From positions 1-64,000 of the forward strand of contig NZ_JABUMX010000003.1 of the NCBI RefSeq assembly GCF_013327855.1: a stretch of DNA of 64,000 bases, in the 5' to 3' direction. The translations under genes and the position numbers were made by a program. A model generated the notes under the pieces. That model saw only the letters and a list, made by a program, of their open reading frames with translations. It was not told the origin of the DNA and searched no databases. Positions 1-10,300 of the stretch are shown in pieces (the stretch's first letter is position 1; each line of letters begins with the position of its first letter). Source of the DNA: Phyllobacterium pellucidum. GTDB taxonomy: Bacteria; Pseudomonadota; Alphaproteobacteria; Rhizobiales; Rhizobiaceae.

Positions 1-781
1 CGCAATCTTCATTGGTCACGCTTAGAATCGACGAGAACATATTTACACCTGCATTCAACCCCAAAGGGCCAAATGCCTGTCATATCTTCTCTCGAAACGT
101 GTCCGCCAAAGTATCTGTTGAACTTCTATGCGAAGTTCCGCAGGACCCTGCCGCCCACGTTTCTCTTTCTTCCATATGAAATTGTCAAAGAACCGACCAT
201 GGCATAAACCACCGTCAATAAACCGGCTTCAACCGGCACGAATTCAACCCTCCGGTCAAACCCGAAGGAATGTCACTTCCGCAACAATCCCTTAAACCTT
301 GCCAAGGACCGCTTGCATCAACACGTCAGTCTCGCAACCAACCATCCTGCAAACCTTAGGGCGCATTCAGCAACCGCCAGCGGCGCCCCGCCCTCGTTGT
401 GCCGGTATATAGACCCCACCCAACAAAACTGTCAACACCGATTTTGAAGAATTTATGAAAAATATGACGGTTCGAATTTGCCGCCCTGCCCAGGCCTTGC
501 AATGGCTGCGAAATCCCGGCCCGGCAAATCCAAATGTGATGGCCTTGGCCACAAACATGCCCCAATCGCGACCTAGCGCTCGCGCAGATGTGCGGAGGCT
601 TTTCTAAAACACCCCCGCGGTCGAATGAGCGATGCGCGCATCCGTTTCGGCGGCCTGCGTTGACATAGTGAAGTCCCGGGGGCAAAACTGCGGCCTCGTT
701 GATTTCATGCCAGGGCAAACCTGGCCGGCCAACGCGCCGGGAACCTGCATTCACAACGGCGACGGGATCACACTTTAAAGT
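1..781. other. Left-edge stretch with no recognisable gene
   Basis: I see no convincing coding frame on either strand. The longest frame, leftward at 356-802, has no family resemblance and overlaps the start of the next gene. The stretch holds an A+T-rich segment around 420-480 and a TTGACA hexamer at 660-665 that could be a -35 box for the rightward gene, but no good -10 follows. It could be the leader of a leftward gene lying outside the window; nothing here decides this. Confidence 0.5.
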
Positions 782-2734
782 ATGAGCGAGTACGAGGGGC
801 ACTCATCGATCGATCCGGGCAATGAGCCGCCGCTTATCACGGACGGACGCCGCGGGCCGCCTGACCGTCGCGAAATCTCGGCGCGCTGGCTGGCCGGCAC
901 GTTTCTTACCGGCATTACCTCGAGCATGCTGATGGGCGTTGCCCTGTTTGCGGCGCTCGACGGCCGCGAACAACTCGCAACACCGCCGGAATTGATCGGT
1001 CGCAATGCCATGCCCGCCCCGGCCGACGCCAGCGGCGTGACCAAGGGTTCGCGCGTCGTCGCAACCACCCCCATACAGAAGAACCGGGATCGGCGCCGCC
1101 TTGACGTTTCGACCATGTTCAAGGATGGCGAGCGCGATGTCGTTCGCTCCATGCCGTTCGAGTTCGTGCATATTGAACTTGCAGACGTGCACAATACCAA
1201 TCGCCGTTATCCAAACTTCAATCCGCTCGACGTCTTTGCCGAAGCGAATGAGGATACGGACCCCACGCCGAAGACCGGTCAGATTTACGGCGCCAAGGTC
1301 GAGAGCGAAGTCAGCCTGCGCACCGTCGATTTCCCGCTGACCACGGCACAATATGATCCTGCGGACGATCTCAGCGTCGACGAAGTTGAAGAAGTCGTCC
1401 GCAACACCGGTTCGCTTTTGACCGATGGCGCCATTCAGGTTGCTTCGCTGCATTATGTCGATCCGCTGCGTTTCGGTACGGATGACGACCCCTACAATTT
1501 GCGCAGTCCCCTCGCGGTCAAGATCATCCAGGAGAATGTGAGTGTTGCGCCACGCCTGCCCGAGGATGCAGCGAGCACCGGATATTCGGAAGCGCTGATC
1601 CCGTTCCGCAGCGACAAGGAAATTACCGCCGCCCTCGCGGACGCCGGCTATGAGAGCGACGATGCGACCGGCATGTCCGGGGCGATCAGCAAGCTCTTGA
1701 ACTCCCCGCGCCTCAAGAGCGGCAGTGTTCTACGCCTCGGCATTGAATCGCGCGACGATCTCGACCGCATCGTGCGCGCCAGTGTCTACAATGGCAGCAC
1801 GCATATTCTGACGATCGCGCTCAACGACAAGGAACAATATGTCCCCGCCGACGAGCCGGAAATGACGCCCGGCCTGCAGGTGGCGTTCGATGACAGTCCC
1901 GCCGGATCGCGGCGCGCCGAAGACCTGCCGACCGTCTATGACGGTATTTACAGGGCCGGCATCGCCTATGGCATGACCGATCCGATGATCAAGCAATTGA
2001 TCCGCATGCTGGCTTCCGATGTCGACTTTCAGTCGCAGCTGAGCCCCACGGACGAGCTTGAAGCGCTGTTTTCGCTGCCGGCGGGCTCCGACAAGGCCGG
2101 GGACGAATCGGAGATTCTCTATGTCGCCGCGAACTTCGGCGGCGACCTCAAGAAGTTCTATCGGTTCCACGGCGAGGACGGCACGACCGACTATTACGAC
2201 GAAAACGGCAAGAGTTCCAAGCAGTTCCTCCTGCGCAAGCCAGTGCCCAACGGCACTTTCCGCTCGCCGTTCGGCATGCGCCGCCACCCGATCCTCGGCT
2301 ATTCGCGCATGCATACCGGCGTCGACTGGTCGGCGCCCCGCGGCACGCCCATCGTCGCGGCCGGCAATGGCGTCGTCGAGCGCGCCGGCTGGACCAATGG
2401 CTATGGCATCCAGACCCTCATCCGTCATTCCAATGGTTACGAGAGCAGCTATTCGCACCAGAATGCCGTGGCCAGCGGCGTGGTTGCGGGCGCGCGTGTG
2501 CGCCAGGGACAGGTCATCGGTTATCTTGGATCAACCGGCCTATCGACCGGGCCGCATCTCCACTACGAGGTGATCGTCAACGGCTCGAAAGTCGATCCGA
2601 TGCGTATTCGCCTGCCGAGCGGCGGCGAACTGCAGGGCAATGATCTCGTCGCCTTCCAGCGCGAGCGTGAACGGATCGACCAATTGCTTCAGGACGAAAA
2701 TTCCGACGCCACCAAGGTTGCAGCGAGCGGGTAA
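782..2734 (+). CDS. Membrane-anchored M23 family metalloendopeptidase
   Basis: A 650-residue protein predicted to cut peptidoglycan cross-links or crosslink peptides in the periplasm. A short cytoplasmic N-terminus is followed by one membrane segment at about residues 37-58, a long periplasmic region with no clear domain, and a C-terminal M23 (LytM) domain at about 485-620. The zinc-site motifs are complete: H511-x3-D515 (in HTGVDW) and H592-L-H594 (in HLHYE), so it should be catalytically active, unlike the degenerate LytM regulators. The layout resembles the large M23 proteins of Rhizobiales such as RgsM of Sinorhizobium, linked to polar growth; that link is inference. No strong ribosome site precedes the ATG, so the exact start is uncertain. 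Confidence 0.85.
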   Translation: MSEYEGHSSIDPGNEPPLITDGRRGPPDRREISARWLAGTFLTGITSSMLMGVALFAALDGREQLATPPELIGRNAMPAPADASGVTKGSRVVATTPIQKNRDRRRLDVSTMFKDGERDVVRSMPFEFVHIELADVHNTNRRYPNFNPLDVFAEANEDTDPTPKTGQIYGAKVESEVSLRTVDFPLTTAQYDPADDLSVDEVEEVVRNTGSLLTDGAIQVASLHYVDPLRFGTDDDPYNLRSPLAVKIIQENVSVAPRLPEDAASTGYSEALIPFRSDKEITAALADAGYESDDATGMSGAISKLLNSPRLKSGSVLRLGIESRDDLDRIVRASVYNGSTHILTIALNDKEQYVPADEPEMTPGLQVAFDDSPAGSRRAEDLPTVYDGIYRAGIAYGMTDPMIKQLIRMLASDVDFQSQLSPTDELEALFSLPAGSDKAGDESEILYVAANFGGDLKKFYRFHGEDGTTDYYDENGKSSKQFLLRKPVPNGTFRSPFGMRRHPILGYSRMHTGVDWSAPRGTPIVAAGNGVVERAGWTNGYGIQTLIRHSNGYESSYSHQNAVASGVVAGARVRQGQVIGYLGSTGLSTGPHLHYEVIVNGSKVDPMRIRLPSGGELQGNDLVAFQRERERIDQLLQDENSDATKVAASG

Positions 2735-2743
2735 GCACCCGCT

Positions 2744-4156
2744 CTATTCCTGGAACTCTACCGTCACGCCCTTCTGAACCATCTTGGAAAGCTCCGTTGC
2801 GTCCCAATTGGTCAGGCGCACGCAGCCATGGCTGTTGGTCTTGCCGATCTTCGACGGTTCAGGCGTGCCGTGAATGCCATAGGTGGGCTTCGACAGCGCA
2901 ATCCACACCGTGCCGACCGGGCCGTTCGGGCCGGGCGGAATCGTCAGGACCTTGTCGTTCTCACCCTGCTTGAAGTTGAGCTTCGGATTATAAGTGTAGT
3001 TCGGATTGAGCGCGATACGCTCGACCTGGACCGTGCCCGAAGGCGATGGCGTATCGGTCGACCCGATCGTCGCGGGATAGGCGACGATGAGCCGGCCCTC
3101 GGCATTATAGCCGCGCACCTGCTTGCGGCCCTTGTCGGCGATGATCCGCGTTACCGCGCCGCCGGCATTCTGGCCGGGATTGGCCACCTGGATGGAAACG
3201 CCAGGCGTGTTGAAATTGATGCCCGGATTGATCTCCTTGAGATAAGTCTCATCCATATGGAAGCGTTCGGCCAACATCTCTGTGACCGAAGTGAACGCCA
3301 TGCGCTCGAGTTGCGCCTTGTGGCCGTAATCTTCCGGAATGGAGGCGACGAACGGATAGGCCGCGTCCTCGGAGGTGATCGTATAGGACACGAAAGCGGG
3401 TCCGCCGGTTTGTTCGAGCGAGGCGTTGATCCCGTCATCGTTGAGCGGATCGAATTGCTGGCCGGTCATTTCCTCGAATGCCGCGACAGCCTTGTCGACA
3501 TTGCCGCCCTTGTGGCCATCGATCACGCCGGGTGACACGCCGATCCGATCGAGCAGGACCTGGATTGCGGCGATCTTTGCCTTCGCGCCCTGCCCCTTCG
3601 GTAATTCTACTGTCGGCGCGGGATTTGGATGAGCGGGTATCTGCTCCTGCTGCGGCGTATCGTAGAACCCGTCGTTTTGCGAGTCCGGTGGATTGAAATT
3701 CGGATCCGCCGGATTGAGATCGGCCTCGCCGCCTGTGGGTGGCAGCGGTTGCCGGTCGACGCTGCCATAGTCACGCTCGGACGGGAGCGCCGATTGCTGT
3801 TCATAGCGATCATTGCCCGGTCCTGCATAGGGATCGTTAGGGATGGCGCCGGTGTCGTAGGGATCCTGCGGCGCGTCCGGGAAGTAATCCGCACCCTGAT
3901 CGTTGCGCGGCTCTTCCACCGAAACGACACGGCCGCGGCGATCAACCGTAACCCTGCGGCCATATTCATCATAGTAGGAACGATAGGCCTCCCGGCGCGG
4001 GCGACGCTCGCCTTCGAACCATTGCGCCAAAGTGTATGGCGTGTCGGCATTGGCGGCAGGCGCAATCATTCCGGCCGCGCTCGACGTCGCCGGGGCGGTG
4101 ACGCCCGCTGAAGCCATGAGCAACAATCCGAGTAATGAATGATGATAAGAGGCCAT
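2744..4156 (-). CDS. L,D-transpeptidase (YkuD/ErfK family), exported
   Basis: A 470-residue periplasmic L,D-transpeptidase expected to make 3-3 peptidoglycan cross-links or attach proteins to the wall. Residues 1-28 look like a signal peptide ending in an Ala/Ser-rich cleavage region. A Pro/Asp/Gln-rich linker follows, then a region around 190-240 resembling a peptidoglycan-binding fold. The C-terminal YkuD domain has H429 and the catalytic S442-H-G-C445-V-R motif. It converges with the M23 gene, stopping 9 bases after that gene's stop codon, so two wall-remodelling enzymes lie tail to tail. Rhizobiales carry many paralogues of this family, so no single gene symbol is assigned. Confidence 0.9.
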   Translation of the reverse strand: MASYHHSLLGLLLMASAGVTAPATSSAAGMIAPAANADTPYTLAQWFEGERRPRREAYRSYYDEYGRRVTVDRRGRVVSVEEPRNDQGADYFPDAPQDPYDTGAIPNDPYAGPGNDRYEQQSALPSERDYGSVDRQPLPPTGGEADLNPADPNFNPPDSQNDGFYDTPQQEQIPAHPNPAPTVELPKGQGAKAKIAAIQVLLDRIGVSPGVIDGHKGGNVDKAVAAFEEMTGQQFDPLNDDGINASLEQTGGPAFVSYTITSEDAAYPFVASIPEDYGHKAQLERMAFTSVTEMLAERFHMDETYLKEINPGINFNTPGVSIQVANPGQNAGGAVTRIIADKGRKQVRGYNAEGRLIVAYPATIGSTDTPSPSGTVQVERIALNPNYTYNPKLNFKQGENDKVLTIPPGPNGPVGTVWIALSKPTYGIHGTPEPSKIGKTNSHGCVRLTNWDATELSKMVQKGVTVEFQE

Positions 4157-4279
4157 GCCATAAGATTCCGGTTATTGCCGATAACGCGACATTAATCATA
4201 AATGACCGAACTTCCTGTCATTATGGTTAATGCCTTCGCGCTTTTATCGTTGCATTTATGAGATGAACGAGACGTGAAA

Positions 4280-4301
4280 ATGGCCGCGCTGTGGCGGCCA
4301 T
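4280..4301 (-). terminator. Terminator downstream of clpB
   Basis: An 8-bp perfect inverted repeat (ATGGCCGC ... GCGGCCAT, 6-base loop) lies just past the clpB stop. Read on the minus strand it is followed by TTTTCAC, a short U-rich tail fitting a rho-independent terminator. Confidence 0.6.
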
Positions 4302-4331
4302 CTTCTTTCTTTCAGTGTTGCGAAATCGCAA

Positions 4332-6944
4332 TCATGCAGCTTCGCTCTTGTCGCGCTCCGGCGCGGATTTGACCGACTTGAAATTCAGCCGATCCGAGCC
4401 CGCTGTGATCTTCACCGTCGAGCCGTCCAGAATATCGCCGAGCAGGATTTTCTCTGCCAGCGGATCCTGCACCTCTTTCTGGATGACACGCTTCAGCGGT
4501 CGCGCGCCATAGGCCGGATCGTAACCCTTCTCGGCAAGCCAGTCGGTTGCTTCGCTGTCAAGCTTGATCGTGATCTTGCGATCGGTAAGCAGCTTCTGCA
4601 AATGCTCCATCTGGATCGCGACGATCTTGCCCATATCCTTGCGCTTCAGACGATGGAACAGGATGATTTCATCGACACGATTGAGGAACTCCGGCCGGAA
4701 CGCCGACTTGACGACGCTCATGACCTCGTCACGCGCCACGTCGACGTCCTGGTCTTCGCCCAGCGCAGTCAGATATTCGGCCCCGAGGTTCGACGTCATG
4801 ATGATCAGCGTATTGCGGAAATCAACCGTTCGTCCCTGCCCATCGGTGAGGCGCCCATCGTCGAGCACCTGCAGCAACACGTTGAATACATCCGGATGCG
4901 CCTTCTCGATTTCGTCGAAAAGGATCACCTGATAGGGCCGCCGCCGCACCGCTTCCGTCAGTGCGCCGCCTTCCTCGTAACCGACATAGCCGGGAGGAGC
5001 GCCGATCAAACGCGAGACCGAATGCTTCTCCATATATTCGGACATGTCGAGGCGTACCATCGCCGTCTCGTCCGAGAACAGGAATGCCGCAAGGGCCTTG
5101 GTCAGTTCGGTCTTGCCGACGCCGGTGGGTCCGAGGAAGATGAACGAGCCAATCGGCCGGTTCGGATCCTGCAGACCGGCACGCGCCCGGCGGATTGCTT
5201 TCGACACGGCCTGGACTGCCTCACCCTGGCCGACGACGCGCTTGGCAAGCTCGTCTTCCATGCGCAGCAGTTTGTCACGCTCGCCTTCGAGCATTCGGTC
5301 GACCGGAATGCCGGTCCAGCGCGAAACGACCTGGGCGATGTGATCGGAGGTAACGGTCTCCTCTACCATCGACGTGGCGTTGTCCTGCTGTTCGGCGGTG
5401 GCAAGTTCCTTCTCGAGCGCCGGGATTGTGCCATAGGCAAGTTCGCCGGCTCTCTGGTATTCGCCATTGCGCTGGGCAGCGGCGAGCGCATTGCGCGCAT
5501 CTTCAAGCTGCCGCTTCAGATCCGCCGCATGGCCGAGCTTCTGCTTTTCCGACTGCCAGGTATTGGTCAGCGCGGTCGACTCTTCCTCAAGCTCGGCGAG
5601 CTCGTGTTCCAGGCGTTCAAGCCGGTCACGCGAAGCATCGTCCTTCTCTACCTTCAGTGCCTCGCGTTCGATCTTCAGCTGCATGATGCGCCGATCGACC
5701 TCATCGAGTTCCTCCGGCTTCGAATCGACCTGCATGCGCAGCCGCGCCGCACTCTCATCGACAAGGTCGATGGCCTTGTCCGGCAGGAAGCGGTCGGTGA
5801 TGTAGCGGTTCGACAGCGTCGCGGCCGCAACGAGGGCCGAGTCCGAAATGCGTACCTTGTGATGCTGCTCGTACTTCTCCTTGAGGCCGCGCAGGATCGA
5901 GATTGTGTCCTCGACCGTCGGCTCGTCGACGAAGACCGGCTGAAAACGACGGGCAAGCGCCGGATCCTTCTCGACATGCTTGCGGTACTCGTCAAGCGTG
6001 GTTGCACCGACGCAGTGCAACTCGCCGCGCGCCAACGCCGGCTTCAGAAGGTTGGAGGCGTCCATCGCGCCTTCGCTCTTGCCGGCACCCACGAGCGTGT
6101 GCATCTCGTCGATGAAGAGAATGATCTCGCCATTTGCCGACGTCACTTCCGAAAGGACGGCCTTGAGACGCTCCTCGAACTCGCCGCGATACTTTGCGCC
6201 GGCAATGAGCGCACCCATGTCGAGCGCCATCAGCTTCTTGTCCTTCAGGGATTCCGGCACGTCGCCATTGACGATGCGCAGTGCCAGCCCCTCGGCGATG
6301 GCAGTCTTGCCGACGCCGGGCTCGCCGATGAGCACCGGATTATTCTTCGTGCGCCGTGACAGGACCTGGATCGTTCGGCGGATTTCATCGTCACGACCGA
6401 TCACCGGGTCGAGCTTGCCCGCCCGCGCGTCGGCGGTAAGGTCGCGCGCATATTTCTTCAAGGCGTCATAGGCATTTTCGGCGGAGGCCGAATCTGCGGT
6501 GCGACCCTTGCGGATATCATTGATGACGGCATTGAGCCCAGCAGGCGTTACGCCGGCACGACTCAGGATTTCGGATGTCTTTGCCGATTTCTCAATGGCC
6601 ATGGCCGTCAAGAGGCGCTCGACGGTAACAAAACTGTCACCGGCTTTCTTGGCCACTTCCTCGGCCGTGGCAAAAACCTTGGCCAATGGCTGCGAAAGGT
6701 AAAGCTGACCATTGCCGCCCGTTACCTTTGGCATCGCGTCAAGCGCTGCCTGAAGGCCGAGGCGAACCTCTTCGACATTGCCGCCGGCGCGTTCGATCAG
6801 CGACGCAGCAAGTCCTTCCTCATCGTCGACGAGAACCTTCAGCAAGTGCTCGGGAGCAAACTGCTGATGATTGGACGAGAGGGCAAATGTCTGCGCAGAC
6901 TGGATGAAACCCCGAACCCGTTCGGTGTACTTCTCAATATTCAT
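4332..6944 (-). CDS. clpB: ATP-dependent disaggregase ClpB (Hsp100)
   Basis: An 870-residue cytoplasmic AAA+ chaperone that pulls polypeptides out of aggregates together with DnaK. The order of parts is complete: Clp N domain (1-145), first nucleotide domain with Walker A GEPGVGKT at 207-214, a long coiled-coil M domain (about 410-525), and a second nucleotide domain with Walker A GPTGVGKT near 605. The M domain separates ClpB from ClpA. The ATG is preceded by GGAG at good spacing. A heat-shock type promoter lies about 95-125 bases upstream and a hairpin terminator follows the stop, so it is probably a single-gene transcription unit. Confidence 0.98.
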   Translation of the reverse strand: MNIEKYTERVRGFIQSAQTFALSSNHQQFAPEHLLKVLVDDEEGLAASLIERAGGNVEEVRLGLQAALDAMPKVTGGNGQLYLSQPLAKVFATAEEVAKKAGDSFVTVERLLTAMAIEKSAKTSEILSRAGVTPAGLNAVINDIRKGRTADSASAENAYDALKKYARDLTADARAGKLDPVIGRDDEIRRTIQVLSRRTKNNPVLIGEPGVGKTAIAEGLALRIVNGDVPESLKDKKLMALDMGALIAGAKYRGEFEERLKAVLSEVTSANGEIILFIDEMHTLVGAGKSEGAMDASNLLKPALARGELHCVGATTLDEYRKHVEKDPALARRFQPVFVDEPTVEDTISILRGLKEKYEQHHKVRISDSALVAAATLSNRYITDRFLPDKAIDLVDESAARLRMQVDSKPEELDEVDRRIMQLKIEREALKVEKDDASRDRLERLEHELAELEEESTALTNTWQSEKQKLGHAADLKRQLEDARNALAAAQRNGEYQRAGELAYGTIPALEKELATAEQQDNATSMVEETVTSDHIAQVVSRWTGIPVDRMLEGERDKLLRMEDELAKRVVGQGEAVQAVSKAIRRARAGLQDPNRPIGSFIFLGPTGVGKTELTKALAAFLFSDETAMVRLDMSEYMEKHSVSRLIGAPPGYVGYEEGGALTEAVRRRPYQVILFDEIEKAHPDVFNVLLQVLDDGRLTDGQGRTVDFRNTLIIMTSNLGAEYLTALGEDQDVDVARDEVMSVVKSAFRPEFLNRVDEIILFHRLKRKDMGKIVAIQMEHLQKLLTDRKITIKLDSEATDWLAEKGYDPAYGARPLKRVIQKEVQDPLAEKILLGDILDGSTVKITAGSDRLNFKSVKSAPERDKSEAA

Positions 6945-7037
6945 TACTGTCTCCTTTTCCCGGACGACCCTTAAGCGGCATCGTGCGGTGGTCTGGTGAC
7001 GGGCCCCCTGCGAGAGGCGGACCCATTCGCTCGAGGC

Positions 7038-7068
7038 AAATATGGGAACCAGTTCCTAGGCTCGCAAG
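7038..7068 (-). promoter_or_regulatory. RpoH (sigma-32) type promoter for clpB
   Basis: On the minus strand CTTGCGA (7062-7068) is followed after 14 bases by TCCCATAT, ending at about 7039. This is close to the known sigma-32 pattern CTTGAAA-N11-15-CCCCATNT. The position, about 95 bases upstream of the clpB start, fits a heat-shock gene. The spacer contains a perfect palindrome GGAAC-CA-GTTCC (7045-7056), which could bind a repressor or be chance. About 300 bases between here and the DUF4167 stop show no gene. Confidence 0.6.
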
Positions 7069-7325
7069 GTCGAGGCGGAAGGATTTATCATGCCAGAACT
7101 AAAGCAAATTATCGATATAAATCATGGCGCATGCCGGCGCGCCCGGGAAGAAGCAATGATGGATTTGGGCGGCGGGCTCTGATCTGCGGCAAATGGATTG
7201 GAGTTTGCCGAATGGTCAGGCTTGCAGCGCAATAGCGGGCGCGGATCCTCGGGTAAGCCGGGGATTAGGGCCAACCAGTCGGCATGTGCACAACGGCGCC
7301 TACGCATCTCGCATTCACAAAATGA

Positions 7326-7359
7326 ATAAGCCGCCCGCGAATGAACGCAGGCGGCTTAT
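7326..7359 (-). terminator. Terminator downstream of the DUF4167 gene
   Basis: A 10-bp perfect inverted repeat (ATAAGCCGCC ... GGCGGCTTAT) with a 14-base loop starts 17 bases after the DUF4167 stop codon. On the minus strand it runs into TCATTTTG, a weak U-rich tail. Confidence 0.6.
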
Positions 7360-7375
7360 ATCAAGAAAACCGAAA

Positions 7376-8056
7376 TCAGACGTCCGACTCGACCGCGGCC
7401 CGGCGCTTCTTCACTTCGGCGACAATTCCTGCCGGCGAAAGATCGTTCGTGGCGTCAGCTGTGCTCGGTGCGTCACTGTTGCCTTCTGCCACACGCGGTT
7501 CACGCGGCCGGGCCGGGCGACGACCGCGCGGTGCGCGGCGGGCGGACTTGGCCTCGGCGTTTTCCGCGTCGACAGATGCCTCGGCCTCCACCGGCCGTGC
7601 CTCGGGCTGAGGCTGCGGCTGGCGCTGGCTTGCCGTATCATCATCATAGGCGACCTCTGCGGGCGTGCCTTGAATGACCGGCTGCGGTCCGCTGCCATTG
7701 ATCGGCTGGTGCACGATACGTTCGACCTCGTTGCCGTTGTCGTCGTCATAGCCCATGTCGTCGTCCTGGTCATCGCGATCGTCGCGCTGGAACTGGACGG
7801 GCGCCTGGGCCTGTGCCGCTAGAATGATTCGATTGTAGTGCTCGGCGTGCTGAAGGTAGTTTTCAGCCATTACCCTGTCGCCGCTGCTCTGTGCATCACG
7901 TGCCAGAGTCGTATATTTTTCGGCGATGTGCTGAGCATTTCCCCGAATTTTGACATCGGGTCCGTTGCTTTCGTAATTGCGGGATAGTGGGTTCGGACCT
8001 TTTCGGTTGTTGTTACCGCGTCCGCGCATGCGCCTATTCTGCTGTACTGGCCTCAT
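7376..8056 (-). CDS. DUF4167 domain protein
   Basis: A 226-residue protein of unknown function. The DUF4167 domain, a family typical of Alphaproteobacteria, occupies about residues 8-80, opening with an Arg/Asn-rich stretch and including the conserved segment around RGNAQHIAEKY. The rest is low complexity: an acidic Asp-rich patch (about 93-110), a Gln/Pro/Glu-rich stretch, then an Arg/Pro/Ala-rich patch near 160-190. The basic N-terminus suggests nucleic-acid contact, but this is inference. The gene lies downstream of the lysC-ptsP-prfA-prmC block on the same strand, with a 295-bp gap that may hold its own promoter. Confidence 0.85.
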   Translation of the reverse strand: MRPVQQNRRMRGRGNNNRKGPNPLSRNYESNGPDVKIRGNAQHIAEKYTTLARDAQSSGDRVMAENYLQHAEHYNRIILAAQAQAPVQFQRDDRDDQDDDMGYDDDNGNEVERIVHQPINGSGPQPVIQGTPAEVAYDDDTASQRQPQPQPEARPVEAEASVDAENAEAKSARRAPRGRRPARPREPRVAEGNSDAPSTADATNDLSPAGIVAEVKKRRAAVESDV

Positions 8057-8166
8057 ACTTATCTCTTTTCAGAAAATCAGGGGCGCTGTTTTGCTCACCA
8101 TTTGAGTCAAAAAGCTTCGCTTCTCAAGTGCCGACCTGAAGCGCGCCCCGCGCTTCAATCGCATCC

Positions 8167-8184
8167 AAAGTTTCATAAAACTTT
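8167..8184. repeat. Short A+T-rich palindrome in the prmC/DUF4167 gap
   Basis: AAAGTTT (8167-8173) and AAACTTT (8178-8184) form a perfect 7-bp inverted repeat around a 4-base loop, upstream of the leftward DUF4167 gene. It may be an operator or chance in an A+T-rich gap; no other element was seen between 8057 and 8351. Confidence 0.3.
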
Positions 8185-8351
8185 TGTGCTGCCGCAAAAA
8201 CCGTCTTCTCCAAATTTTTCCCGAAGAAAGATCAAACACCCAGAAATTCCCTACCAACTTCTTGATAGGCAGAACCAGTTTTGTTCGGTTTAGAGCGGTA
8301 TCCGGAAACTATCCGTCTTCGCGGCAAATTCCAAGCCTTTTTTCAAGATTT

Positions 8352-9215
8352 TTACGCGGCTGTGAACAAAAGTGCCCGTTCATGGCCACCAATATCCGTC
8401 TTTGTGGCCTCCAGCACCAAATCTGAAGCAGCGAAAATCGCTGCAACGTCGGCGCGTTGATCAAAACCGATCTCCACGGCAACCGCTCCACCTTCCCGAA
8501 GATACTGGCGGGCCCCGGCGGCGATGATTCGGTATGGTCCAAGACCATCCTCCCCGCCATCGAGCGCCCGGACCGGATCGTGCAATACAACTTCACGTTG
8601 CAGGCCTTCGATGTCGGCCGTCCGTATATAGGGTGGGTTGGAGACAATCAGATCGTAGACGCCCGTCACGGTGGAATACCAATCCGAATGCAGGCAGGCA
8701 AAGCGCTCCGATACCCTGTTAAGGTGGGCATTCTCGCGCGCCGTATCAAGGGCGCCTGTCGATATGTCGACACCGACGGCCCGCAATTGCTGCAAGTGAT
8801 TGAGCAACGCCAAGGCAATGGCTCCGGTGCCGGTGCCGAGGTCGAGAAGGTCGGCAACACCTAATTCCTGAATGCGGCGGCGCAGGAACGGCAGCACGAG
8901 TTCCACAATCGCTTCGGTATCGGGGCGCGGCTCCAGCGTTTCGCGCGACAGCGCCAGTTCGATATCGAAAAAGGCCCGTTTGCCGATAATCCGATGTACG
9001 GATTCGCCGTTCATTCGCCGGTTGAGGACCACTTCAAGCCGCGCATTCGTTTCAGAATCCACCTGCCTGCCGGGGTTCCGGATCGTTTCCAGTTGATCGG
9101 TTCCGGTGACCCATTCAACCAGAAGGCGAGCATCCAGCGTGGCTGTGTCAATTCCTGCACGCGCAAGACGGTCGCGCGCGTGCTTGTGTGCGTCGGCGAG
9201 GCGCGCCGTCGTCAT
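8352..9215 (-). CDS. prmC: Release factor glutamine methyltransferase PrmC
   Basis: A 287-residue SAM-dependent methyltransferase that modifies the glutamine of the GGQ motif in release factors. It shows the SAM-binding loop (LDLGTGTGA, about 125-132) and the amide-methyltransferase motif NPPY at 193-196, with the usual N-terminal helical domain before them. The start overlaps the prfA stop in ATGA, so it is translationally coupled to the gene for its own substrate, the standard arrangement. Confidence 0.97.
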   Translation of the reverse strand: MTTARLADAHKHARDRLARAGIDTATLDARLLVEWVTGTDQLETIRNPGRQVDSETNARLEVVLNRRMNGESVHRIIGKRAFFDIELALSRETLEPRPDTEAIVELVLPFLRRRIQELGVADLLDLGTGTGAIALALLNHLQQLRAVGVDISTGALDTARENAHLNRVSERFACLHSDWYSTVTGVYDLIVSNPPYIRTADIEGLQREVVLHDPVRALDGGEDGLGPYRIIAAGARQYLREGGAVAVEIGFDQRADVAAIFAASDLVLEATKTDIGGHERALLFTAA

Positions 9216-10288
9216 AGCCCATCGTTCATCTGGGCGAGCAAGGCCGTCTGGTGATCTGAGATCAAGGCGCCGATCAGTTCGTCGAGATCGCCTTCCATGA
9301 TGCGGTCGAGTTTATAGAGCGTCAGGTTGATGCGGTGATCCGTCACACGCCCCTGCGGGAAATTGTAGGTGCGGATGCGCTCCGACCGATCGCCAGAACC
9401 GACCTGGCTGCGCCGCGCCTCCGAGCGCTCGCTGTCCGCCTTCTGGCGCTGCATGTCAAAAAGCCGCGACCTGAGCACCTGCATGGCGCGCGCGCGGTTC
9501 TGGTGCTGGGACTTTTCGGCCTGAACGACGACGATGCCGGACGGGATGTGGGTGATGCGGACGGCCGAATCGGTGGTGTTGACGTGCTGGCCGCCGGAAC
9601 CGGAGGCGCGCATCGTATCGATGCGGATGTCCTCCTGGCGGATATCGATGTCGATTTCCTCGGCTTCGGGCAGAACCGCCACGGTTGCCGCCGAAGTATG
9701 AATGCGCCCGCTCGCTTCCGTATCGGGGACACGCTGCACGCGGTGTACGCCGGATTCGAACTTGAGCTTGGCAAAGACCCCCTTGCCGGAGACCATGGCA
9801 ATGACTTCCTTGTAACCGCCGGCTTCGCCGTCGCTTGCCGAAATGAGCTCGACGCGCCAGCCATTGGCGGCTGCGTAACGCTCATACATGCGAAAGAGAT
9901 CGCCAGCAAAAAGCGCTGCTTCCGAACCGCCCGTCCCGGCACGGATTTCGAGGATCGCGTTGCGCTCGTCGGCGACATCCTTCGGCAGGAGCAGGACCTG
10001 GATGTCCTTTTCGAGTTCGCCGATCCGCTCGTCGATCTCCGGCAGTTCCGCCTCGGCAAGTTCGCGCATATCCCGATCGGTCGCTGCATCATCGAGCATT
10101 GCCTGCAGCCCATCGGCCTCGCTGCGCGCGGCCAGAAGCTCACGGATCTTGGCGACAACGGGCTCGAGCTCGGAATATTCCGATGCGAGCTTCACATAGG
10201 TTTCGGAATCGGGATTGCTCGACATCTGCGTTTCCATCATGGAAAAACGCTTCAGCAGCTGATCCATACGATCCTGCGGAATGGACAT
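9212..10288 (-). CDS. prfA: Peptide chain release factor 1
   Basis: A 358-residue class I release factor that recognises UAA and UAG. The codon-reading tripeptide is P188-D-T190, the PxT type of RF1 rather than the SPF of RF2. The GGQ peptidyl-hydrolysis motif is at 232-234, with the glutamine that PrmC methylates. Length is normal for the family. It lies 12 bases after ptsP and overlaps prmC by 4 bases, so ptsP-prfA-prmC look like one transcription unit. Confidence 0.98.
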   Translation of the reverse strand: MSIPQDRMDQLLKRFSMMETQMSSNPDSETYVKLASEYSELEPVVAKIRELLAARSEADGLQAMLDDAATDRDMRELAEAELPEIDERIGELEKDIQVLLLPKDVADERNAILEIRAGTGGSEAALFAGDLFRMYERYAAANGWRVELISASDGEAGGYKEVIAMVSGKGVFAKLKFESGVHRVQRVPDTEASGRIHTSAATVAVLPEAEEIDIDIRQEDIRIDTMRASGSGGQHVNTTDSAVRITHIPSGIVVVQAEKSQHQNRARAMQVLRSRLFDMQRQKADSERSEARRSQVGSGDRSERIRTYNFPQGRVTDHRINLTLYKLDRIMEGDLDELIGALISDHQTALLAQMNDGL

Positions 10289-10300
10289 TATTCAAAACCT

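Noticed and set aside
356..802. A 148-residue leftward open frame at the left edge
   Set aside because: It overlaps the start of the M23 gene, shows no domain, and has no ribosome site.
4602..6359. A 585-residue open frame opposite clpB
   Set aside because: It mirrors the codon pattern of clpB, has no family resemblance, and the sense strand is an unambiguous complete ClpB.
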